DNA of 64,000 nt from Planctomycetota bacterium (GCA_026692865.1 JAPLNI010000042.1:1-64000); one strand, 5' to 3'. Positions 51,871 to 62,032 are shown, numbered from the stretch's first letter. The notes: generated by a model not told the origin, from the letters alone. Numbers and translations are program-made.

Positions 51871-53670
51871 ATGGAAAAGCTCTGGCGTTGGCGACCCACG
51901 GACATTGGAGCCGTGGAAGACCTGAGTCGATCCGCATCGATCTCCCCAATTGTGGCTCAAATGTTAGTTGCGCGAGGCGTCTTCGATTCCGAGTCCGCAC
52001 GCGCGTTTCTTCAACCGAAGATGTCTGATTTACGAGACCCTGAACTGCTACCAGGACTCGCACAAGCCGCCGACATGCTCTTCGAGGCGACTCGTCAAGG
52101 TAAATCGATTTGCATCTACGGTGACTATGACGCGGACGGAATGACCGCAACATCAATTCTTGTCAACTGCTTGAAAGCCCTTCACGCAAACGTCTCTTAC
52201 TATGTCCCGAATCGACTTGAAGATGCTTACGGTATCAGCAAGGACGCCCTGAAAAAACTCGCAAGCCACGGCAAGCAAACTATCGTCTCGGTTGACTGCG
52301 GAATTGGATCAATCGAAGAAGCGAAACTCGCAAAAGAGCTCGGGCTGGAATTAATCATTACCGACCACCACACAGTCGGAAGCGAACTGCCTGAGGCTGC
52401 GGCAATCGTCCATCCAGCGTTGCCTGGCTTCCAATATCCATTTGCCGGATTGTGTGGCGCGGGCGTTGCCTTCAAATTGGCCTGGGCCGTCTGTCAACGC
52501 TATTCGAATGCCGACAAGGTGACCCCAGAACTTCGCGAGTTTTTGCTTTCCGCTATGGGACTCGCTGCGATTGGGACCGTCGCCGACGTTGTACCGCTGC
52601 TCGACGAAAACAGAGCACTCGTTAAACATGGGTTGATAAGCCTTTGCAAACGTCCGAGCATTGGTATCCAAGCTCTCCTCAAAGAAATCTCGCTCCACGA
52701 GAAAAATGAGATTACGAGCGAGAATGTCGGCTTCGCGATCGCACCTCGGCTCAACGCGGCCGGTCGACTTGGGCAAGCTCAACTGGCTGTCGAGCTGATG
52801 ACGACCAATGACCCTCAACGCGCAGAAGCACTTGCGATTTACATCAATAAGCTTAACGAAGATAGAAAAACACTAGAACAAAGCGTCTATCTTGCAGCCT
52901 CGAAACAAGTCAAAGAACAGTGCGACTTGGAAAGCGAGCCCGCACTTGTCTTGGCAGGCTCGGGATGGCATGCGGGGGTCATCGGAATTGTCGCGGGCCG
53001 AATCGCAGAGAAGTACCAACGTCCAACAGTCATTATCGCCCTTGATGCAATTGGCCAAAAGCCGGGCGTGGGCTCCGCAAGGACAGCCGGGTACATCGAT
53101 TTGCATCATGCTTTAGAGGAGTGTCGCGGCTACTTGGTCTCTTGCGGAGGCCACGCTGCAGCGGCTGGACTTCGAGTCGAAGAATCAAATCTTGCCGCCT
53201 TTCGACAGGCCTTCCAAGAAGCTGTTTCGGAGCAGCTTGGCAATCTCAAGATGATTCAAGAAGTTCACGTCGATGCTCAAGCGACCCTCAACCAACTTGA
53301 CCTAGCGACAGTTCTTCAGATCGAGCAGATGGCACCATTCGGCTCACAAAACCCGCGTCCACTTATCGCCGCAACACGAGTCAAACTACCCGACGCCCCA
53401 AAAACCATGGGGCAGGGGGATAAACATTTTTCGGCTCGCTTTGTTCAGCATGGCTCCTCGATGCGCGCTGTTGCTTTTGGACAAGCAGACTGGGTGTCCG
53501 CGATGAGCGTTCACTGGAATGAAGTCAACTCCGAGTCCTCCGAAACGATCGACATTGTCTTCCGACCAGTTATCAATGATTTCAACGGAATGCGAAAAGT
53601 CGAAATGCACCTCGTTGATTGGCGTCCTAGCCCAGCCCCAAAACCAAAACTCGACCCGCTCTTATCTTGA
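51871..53670 (+). CDS. recJ: Single-stranded-DNA-specific exonuclease RecJ
   Basis: A 599-residue 5'-3' exonuclease acting in DNA repair and recombination. The ATG at 51871 (MEKLWRWRPTD) matches the usual RecJ start and has GGAG upstream; a GTG at 51748 opens the frame but the added residues are not typical. Catalytic DHH-family motifs are present: GDYDADGMTATSIL, DCGIGS, ITDHHTVGSELP, then DHHA1 (GSGWHAGVIGIVAGRIAEKY and SCGGHAAAAGLR) and the C-terminal OB-like domain with MAPFGSQNPRP. Length and order are normal for RecJ. It is alone on this strand. Confidence 0.96.
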   Translation: MEKLWRWRPTDIGAVEDLSRSASISPIVAQMLVARGVFDSESARAFLQPKMSDLRDPELLPGLAQAADMLFEATRQGKSICIYGDYDADGMTATSILVNCLKALHANVSYYVPNRLEDAYGISKDALKKLASHGKQTIVSVDCGIGSIEEAKLAKELGLELIITDHHTVGSELPEAAAIVHPALPGFQYPFAGLCGAGVAFKLAWAVCQRYSNADKVTPELREFLLSAMGLAAIGTVADVVPLLDENRALVKHGLISLCKRPSIGIQALLKEISLHEKNEITSENVGFAIAPRLNAAGRLGQAQLAVELMTTNDPQRAEALAIYINKLNEDRKTLEQSVYLAASKQVKEQCDLESEPALVLAGSGWHAGVIGIVAGRIAEKYQRPTVIIALDAIGQKPGVGSARTAGYIDLHHALEECRGYLVSCGGHAAAAGLRVEESNLAAFRQAFQEAVSEQLGNLKMIQEVHVDAQATLNQLDLATVLQIEQMAPFGSQNPRPLIAATRVKLPDAPKTMGQGDKHFSARFVQHGSSMRAVAFGQADWVSAMSVHWNEVNSESSETIDIVFRPVINDFNGMRKVEMHLVDWRPSPAPKPKLDPLLS

Positions 53671-53696
53671 CTCGCAGGTCGCTCTTTCGGTAATCA

Positions 53697-53756
53697 AAGT
53701 AGCATAGGCTTCCAGCCTGTGTTTCGCTCTCCGCAGGCTGGAAGCCTATGCTACTT
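53697..53756. repeat. Perfect 23-bp inverted repeat downstream of recJ
   Basis: The arms at 53697-53719 and 53734-53756 are exact reverse complements around a 14-base spacer; the arm core is GCATAGGCTTCCAGCCTG. It would form a strong hairpin, lying 27 bp after the recJ stop. It lacks a T-run, so a role as mRNA-stabilising or dispersed repeat is more likely than simple termination. Confidence 0.85.
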
Positions 53757-53832
53757 CAAAGACGCTAGCTAACGCGTCGCCTTACGTCAGCATCACCTCT
53801 TGTAAAGCTCTCATTCAGCCCCGCAGGTTATT

Positions 53833-54747
53833 TTGAATTCCTCGAAAAGAAATTTGGAGATCAGAAATAATCGGCTATCACGGCGGCGTTTGCTAACACT
53901 CCTTGGCTATAGCACAGTCGCAGTAACATCGAACCTTGGTTGCGCGAAATGGTCACATCTAGAACTCGAACCGAGCAAATCTTCATCTACAGGCTTACCT
54001 CCGATTCAAATGTCCGCCGATTCGATGCCGATCGAGCTGATCTTTTTACGTCTGGTTCCTGAACAACTTCCCGAACTCGATTCAGTTTGGCCTCGAGTAG
54101 ATGAACAAGCCTTTCCAATCGAACTTCGAAAAAGACTCGATCGAAACGGAATCCGAGCCGCGATTGTAAACGACGCAGTTCCTCTGCCACTCCAAAAAAT
54201 GATCGAAGCGGTCGACAATCGCCTACAAGACGATCCCATGGAACGCGCCGGACTTTCCGCAGACATGCCCAGCCACTCTCGTCTCCTGCAATGCAAGTCC
54301 GGCGAACGCAAAGAAGTTGCAGTGAGACCTTCGCGAAGTGGCTCTTTAGTGATGCTTTATCACGACGGAAATGTCGCGAAAGGAAAAACCTATGTCGAGC
54401 CCGCATTGCAACTCGATTTGCGAGTCGTTCCACAAAATGATGGAACCGCATTTGTCTCAATCCAACCTGAAATTCAGTACGGACCTTTCAAGCAAAAAAT
54501 TGTAGGCCAACAAGAGTTCGCTCTGCGCCGCGAGTTAAAGCGAGACTACGACACCTGGCGCGATCTGCAAATCAAGCACAGAATGAAGCCAGGCCAAATG
54601 ATGATGGTCAGCGCATTAACTCCCAAACGAGGACTCGGCGAACACTTCTTCTTTACGGAAACAGTATCCGGAACCACAGAACAGCTTGTATTGCTAATGC
54701 GACTAGGCCAAGGCAAATCCAACTCCGCCTTCGATAGCAAGCGGTAA
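53833..54747 (+). CDS. Exported lipoprotein-like hypothetical protein
   Basis: No named family was recognised. The 304-residue product begins at a TTG (53833); no ATG is close by. The N-terminus has an SRRRLLTLLGYSTVAVTSN segment ending in LGC, so it looks like a twin-arginine or lipoprotein signal. The mature part has a mostly beta-rich pattern (PELIFLRLVPEQLPELDS-like start, then IQPEIQYGPFKQKIVGQQ), with many helices absent. It stands alone between two sets of repeats. The protein is probably in the periplasm or on the outer membrane. Confidence 0.65.
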   Translation: MNSSKRNLEIRNNRLSRRRLLTLLGYSTVAVTSNLGCAKWSHLELEPSKSSSTGLPPIQMSADSMPIELIFLRLVPEQLPELDSVWPRVDEQAFPIELRKRLDRNGIRAAIVNDAVPLPLQKMIEAVDNRLQDDPMERAGLSADMPSHSRLLQCKSGERKEVAVRPSRSGSLVMLYHDGNVAKGKTYVEPALQLDLRVVPQNDGTAFVSIQPEIQYGPFKQKIVGQQEFALRRELKRDYDTWRDLQIKHRMKPGQMMMVSALTPKRGLGEHFFFTETVSGTTEQLVLLMRLGQGKSNSAFDSKR

Positions 54748-54802
54748 TGCACCCCACCCTGAGCCGATGGCACTCCACACGAGTGTTGAAGTGGCTTCGA
54801 TC

Positions 54803-54835
54803 TGAGCCGATGGCGTTAGCCACGGGTTCCCCCCG
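54803..54835 (+). repeat. 33-bp dispersed repeat, copy 2
   Basis: Identical to the repeat inside gspG (39952-39984). Here it lies in intergenic DNA between converging genes. A partial, diverged unit (TGAGCCGATGGCACTCCACA) sits about 45 bp upstream at 54759-54778, so there may be an array of such units. Confidence 0.85.
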
Positions 54836-54955
54836 GTCTCTCATGCCTCAAGACCCATTGCCGATTTGCCAACTTCCACTCGATCGTTTTTCCTTGAACA
54901 TCTTCGAAGGGAACCTTCGGCTCCCGACTCAATTGGTTTCTAATCTTCAAGTAAT

Positions 54956-56170
54956 CTACTTCAAACCAACAGCCGCCGACTGAAAAGCCTTCCTAACATT
55001 TGAGTTATCGCCGTTCTGAAAATTCGATCGCTGAACCATCATGATATAGATGCGGTTCTTCATTGGATCGATCCACGCCTGTGTGCCAAACGCACCACCA
55101 TGCCCGAACGCACCCGGAGAAAGCGTCTCAGTAACTCCCTGAGGCTCCCTCACAACACAACAACCGACCCCCCAACCGTTACCGGGCGTAAACGCAGTCA
55201 CCAACTCACCCGTGCTAATCGTTCGAAACGTCTTCACTGCGTCGGAACTCAAGATCTTCTTGCCCTCAACAGTTCCTTCGCTCAACAACATTTGGCAGAA
55301 CTTCGCATAGTCGCCGGCTGTTGAGAACAACCCACCGTTCGCGGCGGGCATCCTGTTGCGATCGGTTGGACTTGCTCCATTGAGTAACCAAATCGGGTTC
55401 GGCTCAAGTTGTCCTGCGTTGGTTCGTTTATAAGAGGTCGCAAGTCGCAAGTTCTGCTCATCTGTCAAATAAAAACCCGTATCGGACATACCAAGCGGTT
55501 TACATAATCGCTCTTCCACGAACTTATCAAAACTCATTCCTGAAACAACTTCGACAATTCGTGCCGCCGTATTGATACTGGTTTGACTGTATTGCCATTT
55601 GCTACCCGGTTTAAAAGCCAACGGAAGCTCAGCGTACTTCTTCACAGCTTCTTCCAATGTCGCTGACGCATAAGTATTGGGTGCGGGAATTTCTCGCATT
55701 CCAGAAGTGTGATTCATCAATTGTCGAATGGTCACCGAATGCTTTTCACCATCTTCAGTTTTCAGAGCCGACATAGCAGGCAAGTGCTTTTCGATCGGAT
55801 CGTCTAAGGTAATCTTTCCGTCATCGACCATCATCATCACGCACGCTCCCGTGATCGGCTTGCTCATCGATGCAATCCAAAAAATGGAATCCTTCTTCAT
55901 ATCATTTTTCTGAGCGATGTTTGCAAATCCAGTCGCATGAAAATCGAGCAACTGATCCTTGTCAGCCACAATCGTCACGGCCCCTGCGATCTCCTTCTTT
56001 TCAATCGCACTCTGCATGGCTAGAACAGTCGGCTTCACCAAGACTTGGTTTTCTTGCCCATAACTAACCGCGCACCCGAATATATAAACGCAGTAAAAGC
56101 CGAGAGCAGTTAAGTGTGTAGATTTGAAAAAACGAGACGCCGAAAGAGAGACAAAGCGAAGTGAGGACAT
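54956..56170 (-). CDS. Beta-lactamase-family serine hydrolase
   Basis: A 404-residue exported protein of the class-C beta-lactamase/penicillin-binding fold. A signal peptide (LTALGFYCVYIFGCAVSYGQ) precedes the domain. The SxxK motif is SMSK (Ser101, Lys104), the second is YSQ at residues 194-196 in place of the more usual YxN, and the C-terminal HGGAFG (about 365) stands in for KTG. The motifs place it in the esterase/peptidase branch rather than antibiotic resistance. It may act on cell-wall peptides or esters. It converges on the preceding gene. Confidence 0.87.
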   Translation of the reverse strand: MSSLRFVSLSASRFFKSTHLTALGFYCVYIFGCAVSYGQENQVLVKPTVLAMQSAIEKKEIAGAVTIVADKDQLLDFHATGFANIAQKNDMKKDSIFWIASMSKPITGACVMMMVDDGKITLDDPIEKHLPAMSALKTEDGEKHSVTIRQLMNHTSGMREIPAPNTYASATLEEAVKKYAELPLAFKPGSKWQYSQTSINTAARIVEVVSGMSFDKFVEERLCKPLGMSDTGFYLTDEQNLRLATSYKRTNAGQLEPNPIWLLNGASPTDRNRMPAANGGLFSTAGDYAKFCQMLLSEGTVEGKKILSSDAVKTFRTISTGELVTAFTPGNGWGVGCCVVREPQGVTETLSPGAFGHGGAFGTQAWIDPMKNRIYIMMVQRSNFQNGDNSNVRKAFQSAAVGLK

Positions 56171-56394
56171 GATAAATCAGTCGATTGAACGAGTAATGAA
56201 ACAACGTATGAAGCAAAGCTCAAATGCTCCACACACTTCGGCTCATTATATCATCTCGGTACTCGCACAATGAATGCGTCAAGAACGATGCTTAGTGCTT
56301 ACGGTTCTTTCATTATCCCAATACACCCCACGGCGTGCAGCCCACTCCACGTTCTAGAGTACCCAGTTTTGTGAATCGATTGAAACGCACATGG

Positions 56395-57972
56395 CTACTC
56401 TGACTTCTGCCGCTTCACGTGATCGATCGCAAGACGGACCATCTGTTCAAGTCCATCTGTCATTTCTGGATGAGGACTAAAACAAATAACTCGACCATGT
56501 CCAAACGTTCCCTTTGCGATCGCGGTTGTCCCCTTCATGACGCCCTCAGGAGCACCGTTCTTCGCAATTTCCGTTTCGAAAATTGCAAAAGTCTCGTAGT
56601 CTTCAATATCTGGTCGGTTACCAGGAGCCAACAATGGACCTTGAGCGTAGTGAATCGAGAGTTTGTTGTCATTGGCTCCGAGGAATTTGCGACCGGCGTC
56701 CGTTATCGCGATCTCGACAGTACCTTTGCCCCGATTCCAATGCTGCCGATCTAGAACTTTCGCATCCAGAATATTCAGTGACCAAGAGTAGTCCGCCGAA
56801 GCTAAGTAGGCGCCTGCACAAATCCCGATGAAGCCTCCACCAGACTTGACGAATCGACGAATTGCGTTTCGGCCATCTTCGCCAAGGTGCCGCCCCTGCC
56901 CACCGCCACTACCACCAGGTTGTATCAACAGATCCAACTCAGCAAGTTTACCCGACCGTATATCATCAGCTTTGAGTTTCATTACTGAAACACCGTCGAA
57001 CTTACTCAATACCGACAATAGATTTTCAACACTTGCGCTAGCTCCTTCATCTACGTAGATACCGACACACAAGCCTTTAGCTGATAGAGCGCCAGTGGTG
57101 CTATTGCTTTTGGCCGCCGGTAAATCTTGCGGCGACTGCTTCTCAGTGGCGGGCAGATACTTGGCGGAAAACTCTTGAATCGCATTCGCAATCTTATCAG
57201 CGGTTTCGCCATTTGTCTTAAGGTCCCGCAAACTTAATCCCAGCTCAAGTTGAATGGCATCGACCGTCCCGCCATCATTACTCCCGTGTGTGACGACCGT
57301 GTAACCTCCATCAAAGCTAGGGTTTTCAAGTTCTGAAGAACCAACCGAAGGAATCACTGGGATACCCTGCATGGCGAGTAAGCCCAAGAAACTCGATTCG
57401 CCTTGCAAAGCGTCGATCCCATAACGGGTAATCAAATGCTTCGTCGTCTTACCGTTCTGAGTCCCGCGGAAGATCACCTTCGGATCTACCGCTTGCCCAT
57501 GAATATCAATCAATGCGCCTCGCCCCCACCGTCTGATGATTTCTGACCGAGCGTCCGCGATCGCCTGATGATAAGTCTCATAAAACTCTTCGGCCTCCGG
57601 CGACTCATACGCATCCCGAGCTCTTCGATTAGCATCGAGATACTGCCGATGGAAACGGGCGATGACTACATAAGGACGATTCCCCATTTTTGCCTCAATA
57701 GCATCTGCTAATTTCTTGGCAAGCTTATCTGTGTAAGCGTCCGACACGGATGCGAACTTACTGACCCCCTTGCCAAGTCGTTTGGATACCCCTGGAATAG
57801 ACTCACTACCACCATGAGGAGCGGTAAGAATGATCGGTAGATCGCCAGCCTCAACAAAGATCAGCTCTTTCGGTGATTGCGCTTCGAGCTTCTCTTCGAA
57901 TCCAATCGCGAAACACGCCCCCCCCAACAAAACTACATGAAGCGCGGATCGAAGAATTGTCATCGAGAACAT
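56395..57972 (-). CDS. N-formylglutamate amidohydrolase-like / glutamine-amidotransferase-like fusion
   Basis: A 525-residue exported protein. The frame opens at 58059, but the ATG at 57972 starts a signal peptide (MTILRSALHVVLLGGACFAI). Residues 40-270 resemble N-formylglutamate amidohydrolases: TAPHGGSES, ARFHRQYLDANR, DIHGQA and QLELG, with metal-binding His residues. A short linker leads to a second domain (about 290-520) of the biotin-protein-ligase N-terminal/glutamine-amidotransferase type: DLLIQPGGSGGG and GGGFIGICAGAYLASADYSW with a nucleophile-elbow Cys. The fusion suggests linked hydrolysis of an amide. It follows the CAAX protease gene by about 115 bp. Confidence 0.78.
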   Translation of the reverse strand: MFSMTILRSALHVVLLGGACFAIGFEEKLEAQSPKELIFVEAGDLPIILTAPHGGSESIPGVSKRLGKGVSKFASVSDAYTDKLAKKLADAIEAKMGNRPYVVIARFHRQYLDANRRARDAYESPEAEEFYETYHQAIADARSEIIRRWGRGALIDIHGQAVDPKVIFRGTQNGKTTKHLITRYGIDALQGESSFLGLLAMQGIPVIPSVGSSELENPSFDGGYTVVTHGSNDGGTVDAIQLELGLSLRDLKTNGETADKIANAIQEFSAKYLPATEKQSPQDLPAAKSNSTTGALSAKGLCVGIYVDEGASASVENLLSVLSKFDGVSVMKLKADDIRSGKLAELDLLIQPGGSGGGQGRHLGEDGRNAIRRFVKSGGGFIGICAGAYLASADYSWSLNILDAKVLDRQHWNRGKGTVEIAITDAGRKFLGANDNKLSIHYAQGPLLAPGNRPDIEDYETFAIFETEIAKNGAPEGVMKGTTAIAKGTFGHGRVICFSPHPEMTDGLEQMVRLAIDHVKRQKSE

Positions 57973-58087
57973 TGTTTGCCTCCGCAAAAAACCAAGAAGC
58001 AGCCCCGTCAAATCGGAAGCCTTCGGTACTCGGCACTTTTTAATATTAACAGAAAACAATTGCGAAGACTATGAAGCCAGCTTCGAC

Positions 58088-58768
58088 TTACCAAAGCCAC
58101 CAGGCACCCGAAGATAGAACGTAGACCGCCAACAGTAAGTTGCTAGTCGCGTGCGCAACGACGCACAACCACAGATCACGCTTCCAGTACAAAAGCCCGT
58201 TTAGCAAGAGGCAATACGCGGCCGCAGCCAACCACTCGGGGTGAGCCAGTGCAAAGAGCAAAGTAACCCACATACAAGAACTCAGCGTGTAAGTCCCAAT
58301 GGGGATTTTCTCCCAATCCGGATCAATTAGCCACCGCAATAAAAATCCTCGCCAAAAGATTTCCTCGATGATCGGTACGACAATCGCAATCCCAATCACG
58401 CGAACCAATACAAACGCCCAAATAGCTCCTGCGCTCTTCAGATTCTCAAACGGATTGTAACTGACTCGATCGCCCGGCTTCAAGAAATCTGGCAACCATT
58501 GCGACACCCAAGTCTCGAGTCGCAAGTGACTCAACGCAATCCATGCAGCAATACCAACCACACCCACTAACACTCCAAGCCACACGTTTCCGTGTACGAG
58601 TAATATCGTTTCACGCCTCAGTAAAAACCAAGTCACCCCTCCCACCAAAGCGACCACAGCCGCATAGGCAACTGGATACCACGCGACGCCTAGACTCGCG
58701 ATGAGACTCGTTCCAAGCAAGTATAAAACAAAAGGAACAACAAACGGCAGAGGACTCTTGGGTGGCAT
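58088..58768 (-). CDS. CPBP/CAAX-type intramembrane protease
   Basis: A 226-residue membrane protein with six to seven helices. It has the catalytic EExxxR motif (PIIEEIFWRGFLLRW), the second motif FALAHPEWLAAAAY and a third histidine motif (CVVAHATSNLLL), all typical of CPBP (Abi/CAAX) proteases. The sequence resembles CAAX-protease-related proteins linked to PEP-CTERM/exosortase systems, but no exosortase is nearby. It lies 28 bp after the DUF1569 gene and so probably belongs to the same operon. Confidence 0.88.
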   Translation of the reverse strand: MPPKSPLPFVVPFVLYLLGTSLIASLGVAWYPVAYAAVVALVGGVTWFLLRRETILLVHGNVWLGVLVGVVGIAAWIALSHLRLETWVSQWLPDFLKPGDRVSYNPFENLKSAGAIWAFVLVRVIGIAIVVPIIEEIFWRGFLLRWLIDPDWEKIPIGTYTLSSCMWVTLLFALAHPEWLAAAAYCLLLNGLLYWKRDLWLCVVAHATSNLLLAVYVLSSGAWWLW

Positions 58769-58796
58769 TCGTAACTTCCGCGTGAAAGAGCCAGTT

Positions 58797-59267
58797 CTAC
58801 TTTGGTGTTAGCAGGCTCAAGTGGTGTGCACAATGAGCCAATTGAAGAGCAACCAATTCTTCGTGAGTTAACGTACCAAACAATGGCGAAGGATGGATAA
58901 AACCTTGATGATCCTTCAATCGATTGATCGCCTTTCTTAATCGCTCAACAGAAGGTTGAAAATCCTTCGTCGGTTTATAAACAGTTTTAGGAATCGTAGG
59001 TTGGTTGTAAGCCATCCGCTGCTCTGAAATCATCTTCTGAAGCAATGCACGACCACGCGTCACTCGCAACAAACCAACAATCACCGACACAACAATAGGC
59101 GACTTAGGAAAGCCATCGATCGGAAACGTCATCCAATCAGCGAGATGCTCGCAAGTCTGTGACAAATCCCAATTCTTAGTTGCAACATACCCATTTCGCA
59201 CGAGCCCATCCAGATCATCCAGAACTTCTTGAAGATCATTGAATTTCAAGTCTTTTCGCAGCGTCAT
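58797..59267 (-). CDS. DUF1569 domain protein
   Basis: A 156-residue protein of the DUF1569 family, related to the DinB-like four-helix bundles. The sequence has LSQTCEHLADWM, MAYNQPTIPKTVYKPTKDF and, near the end, HPLFGTLTHEELVALQLAH-like residues with the last AHCAHHLSLL motif. The His residues could bind a metal as in DinB proteins. No signal peptide was seen. It lies 33 bp after the alpha/beta hydrolase gene and 28 bp before the CAAX protease gene. The function of the family is unknown. Confidence 0.87.
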   Translation of the reverse strand: MTLRKDLKFNDLQEVLDDLDGLVRNGYVATKNWDLSQTCEHLADWMTFPIDGFPKSPIVVSVIVGLLRVTRGRALLQKMISEQRMAYNQPTIPKTVYKPTKDFQPSVERLRKAINRLKDHQGFIHPSPLFGTLTHEELVALQLAHCAHHLSLLTPK

Positions 59268-59300
59268 TTAGACCTGATCCTTTTATCTATCGGTTGTTAT

Positions 59301-60482
59301 CTATCGCTTGCTCGGTTGTAAAAAGTGCTCAAAGAATTGGTATATCACTTCGTTGGATTCCGCGTTGGGTGAGTGCTCCAGACGATTCGTCATACCGACT
59401 CGATTCTTGTAACCTAGCAAACGGTTTATTTCAATCGTATGGCCCAATGGTTGCCAACGTGATTCAGGATCTTCGGAGCCTCCTGAAACAAGCATCGGTC
59501 GCGGCGCCATCAATGCGTGTAATTCGTGAAGATCACGGCCTTGCTGTATTAGTTCTGGATATAGACCTTCAGCTGGATTATCGCTGGTAATGAGCCCACG
59601 TTTGCGCCAAGGTTTTTTGTGGTACCCCAGATACCAAGGCTCCCAGTAGTTAATGCTTGGGCGATCATCCTGAAAAACTATTCCCGGATCAGACCACGCG
59701 GCGGCAGCAAATTGGTCGTCCAGACACGAAGCAAACATCGCCCACTTTCCTCCGAAAGAATGACCAACAATACCGATTCGTGCCGCATCGACTTCGGGCC
59801 GCTTCGCTAGTGCTCGACGAGCTGTAGAAGCGGCATAAGCAAGCATCGAAAGTGGTTGAACTTTTGCGTCATCAATGCTTGGATAATAAAGCCCGTAAGT
59901 CTGTAATTTCGTCGCTTCGGTTGTCCCGAGTGAAAGCGTAACGAAACCGCGCTTAGCAAGCTGATACGCAAAGTCGCGATGTTCTCCCTTCTCACCTATT
60001 GCAGTTTCAGGTTCGTAGAAAACCGTGATCACCGCAGGCCGAGAACCTCCTCCATCGGGTATCAACAGATAACCGATCGTCGATTCGCCAGGAACCCATT
60101 GCAGCCTGACTTTGAGTTGCTGAAAGTTCTCTCGGCGTGTCGACTCGATCACTTCTAACTTGGGGTTCTCAACAGGTGGCGGCCAAAGCCCCATCAATTC
60201 GTGCCATTGCGCCAAGATTTCCTTCCGTCGTTGCTGCCACTGTTGAGGCGACTTGGCAATCGAACCATCAGCAAACTGCAAAGGTGATTTATAATCGCCT
60301 CGATCATCTACCCATTTATCAGGAATAGAAAAATACTTAGCCAAGCTGCCGGGCATAGCTTCATCAGCCCTTGAGCTAATCACAAGAAGAACCACAAAGC
60401 CGAAAGCCAAAAAGGGGTCAGGTCTCTTTAACGAAACAATTGACTTAAGAACGCGATGATTTTCGATAAACGTTTGATACAT
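59301..60482 (-). CDS. Exported alpha/beta hydrolase (dienelactone-hydrolase/acetyl-xylan-esterase-like)
   Basis: A 393-residue protein with a signal peptide (DPFLAFGFVVLLVISSRADE, about residues 21-41). The fold is alpha/beta hydrolase: nucleophile Ser in GIVGHSFGGKWAM (about residue 243), acid Asp in VSGGSEDPESRW and His in NRLEHSPNA. The WAMFASCLDDQFAAAAWSDPGI region resembles carbohydrate or plant-polymer esterases. Its position 104 bp after the DUF1501 gene of the second pair suggests it acts on the same substrate. Start: ATG at 60482. Confidence 0.83.
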   Translation of the reverse strand: MYQTFIENHRVLKSIVSLKRPDPFLAFGFVVLLVISSRADEAMPGSLAKYFSIPDKWVDDRGDYKSPLQFADGSIAKSPQQWQQRRKEILAQWHELMGLWPPPVENPKLEVIESTRRENFQQLKVRLQWVPGESTIGYLLIPDGGGSRPAVITVFYEPETAIGEKGEHRDFAYQLAKRGFVTLSLGTTEATKLQTYGLYYPSIDDAKVQPLSMLAYAASTARRALAKRPEVDAARIGIVGHSFGGKWAMFASCLDDQFAAAAWSDPGIVFQDDRPSINYWEPWYLGYHKKPWRKRGLITSDNPAEGLYPELIQQGRDLHELHALMAPRPMLVSGGSEDPESRWQPLGHTIEINRLLGYKNRVGMTNRLEHSPNAESNEVIYQFFEHFLQPSKR

Positions 60483-60586
60483 CCGATAGCTCCTCGACGC
60501 AATCTTTATTCAAAGTTGCATCCTTGCGGTAGTGGGACCAATCGATTTCCGGAAGGCCACTTCAATAGAGCGTTTTTTTACGACAA

Positions 60587-62032
60587 CTACGCAAGCCAAT
60601 CTCGCATTACGTGGCCGGCTACGTCTGTTAAGCGGAATTCGCGGCCTTGGTATTTGTAGGTGAGACGTTCATGATCAAGCCCAAGCAAATGGAGGACGGT
60701 CGCGTTGAGGTCGTGTACATGGACCGGATTCTCGGCAATGCCGAAACCGAACTCGTCTGTCTTGCCATAGGAAACGCCACCTTTGATTCCACCACCGGCC
60801 AACCATACCGTGTAGGCGTCTTTGTGGTGGTCTCGACCAGGCGAAGTTTTTTTACCAGTTCCGTCGATTCCTTGTGCGAGCGGCGTGCGGCCAAACTCGC
60901 TTCCCCAAATCACAAGTGTTTCATCGAGCATCCCACGTTGCTTCAAGTCGGTTATTAAAGCTGCCGCAGCTTGGTCGACTTCTTTACACTTTGCCGAAAG
61001 CCGGGTGCTCAAGTTGTTATGGTGGTCCCAATCACTATCGTAAAGTTCGATCAGGCGGACCCCGCGTTCTACCAATCTTCTAGCCAATAAACAGTTGTTT
61101 GCAAAAGATGCTTTGCCCGGTTTTGCACCGTAAAGCGTCATCGTTTCAGCCGACTCTTCCGTAATTTCCATCAGTTCAGGGACACTAGTTTGCATCTTAT
61201 AAGCCATCTCGTATTGGTCGATTCGCGTGGCGATCTCTGGATCACCAACTTCGTCCAAGTGTGACTTATTAAGTGTGCCGAGAGTATCGAGAACACGTCG
61301 GCGACTATCCGATGGATGTCCTTCTGGGTTGTTTAGATAGAGGACGCTTTCCCCCTCGGAGCGGAACTGAATCCCTTGGTGAACGCTGGGAAGAAATCCG
61401 CTTGAATACAAACTTGAACCCGCTCCGCCTGGCGGTCCACTGAGCAAAACAACGTACGCTGGTAAGTCCTGATTCTCAGAGCCAAGCCCGTAAGTCACCC
61501 ATGAACCCAAACTGGGGCGACCACCGCGACCGAAACCAGTGTGCAAAAAAATCTGTGCCGGTGCGTGATTGATTTCTTCGGTGTGCATTGTATGTACCAT
61601 GCAAAGCTCATCTGCGACCGTCGCAAGATGTGGCAAGAGCTGCGAAATTTGATGGCCGCACTTACCGTGTTGAGCAAACTTGAAGGGTGACCCAGACAAA
61701 CGTAACTCACCGCCTATGAATGCAAATTTGCGTCCGGCGAGGAGTGAATCGGGACAGACTTCCTTATCCCGTTTAACGAGTTCTGGCTTAGGATCGAAAA
61801 GGTCTAATTGCGATGGAGCACCAATCATGTGCAAGTAGATCACACTCTTAGCTTTGGGAGCGAAATGACCAACCTTGATATCCAACGGATTGTCCGCACG
61901 CAGATTAGATTGCTGAAGTAGCGATCCAAGAGCCGCCATCCCTAAACCAACGCCTGTCTGATTCAGGAAGCCACGACGGCTTTCCACGTATGTTATTGGA
62001 GTCACGGGGCTATTCCTTTGTGATGGTCTCAT
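60587..62032 (-). CDS. DUF1501 family exported protein (second copy)
   Basis: A 481-residue protein, paralogous to the DUF1501 protein at 2346-3794. The frame extends to 62182, but the ATG at 62032 ([15 protein letters not shown]) is preferred, since it directly precedes a twin-arginine-type signal ([20 protein letters not shown]). Motifs are those of the family: [41 protein letters not shown] and [17 protein letters not shown]. It overlaps the end of the DUF1553 gene by 23 bp, which implies translational coupling. The substrate is unknown. Confidence 0.9.
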   Translation of the reverse strand: MRPSQRNSPVTPITYVESRRGFLNQTGVGLGMAALGSLLQQSNLRADNPLDIKVGHFAPKAKSVIYLHMIGAPSQLDLFDPKPELVKRDKEVCPDSLLAGRKFAFIGGELRLSGSPFKFAQHGKCGHQISQLLPHLATVADELCMVHTMHTEEINHAPAQIFLHTGFGRGGRPSLGSWVTYGLGSENQDLPAYVVLLSGPPGGAGSSLYSSGFLPSVHQGIQFRSEGESVLYLNNPEGHPSDSRRRVLDTLGTLNKSHLDEVGDPEIATRIDQYEMAYKMQTSVPELMEITEESAETMTLYGAKPGKASFANNCLLARRLVERGVRLIELYDSDWDHHNNLSTRLSAKCKEVDQAAAALITDLKQRGMLDETLVIWGSEFGRTPLAQGIDGTGKKTSPGRDHHKDAYTVWLAGGGIKGGVSYGKTDEFGFGIAENPVHVHDLNATVLHLLGLDHERLTYKYQGREFRLTDVAGHVMRDWLA

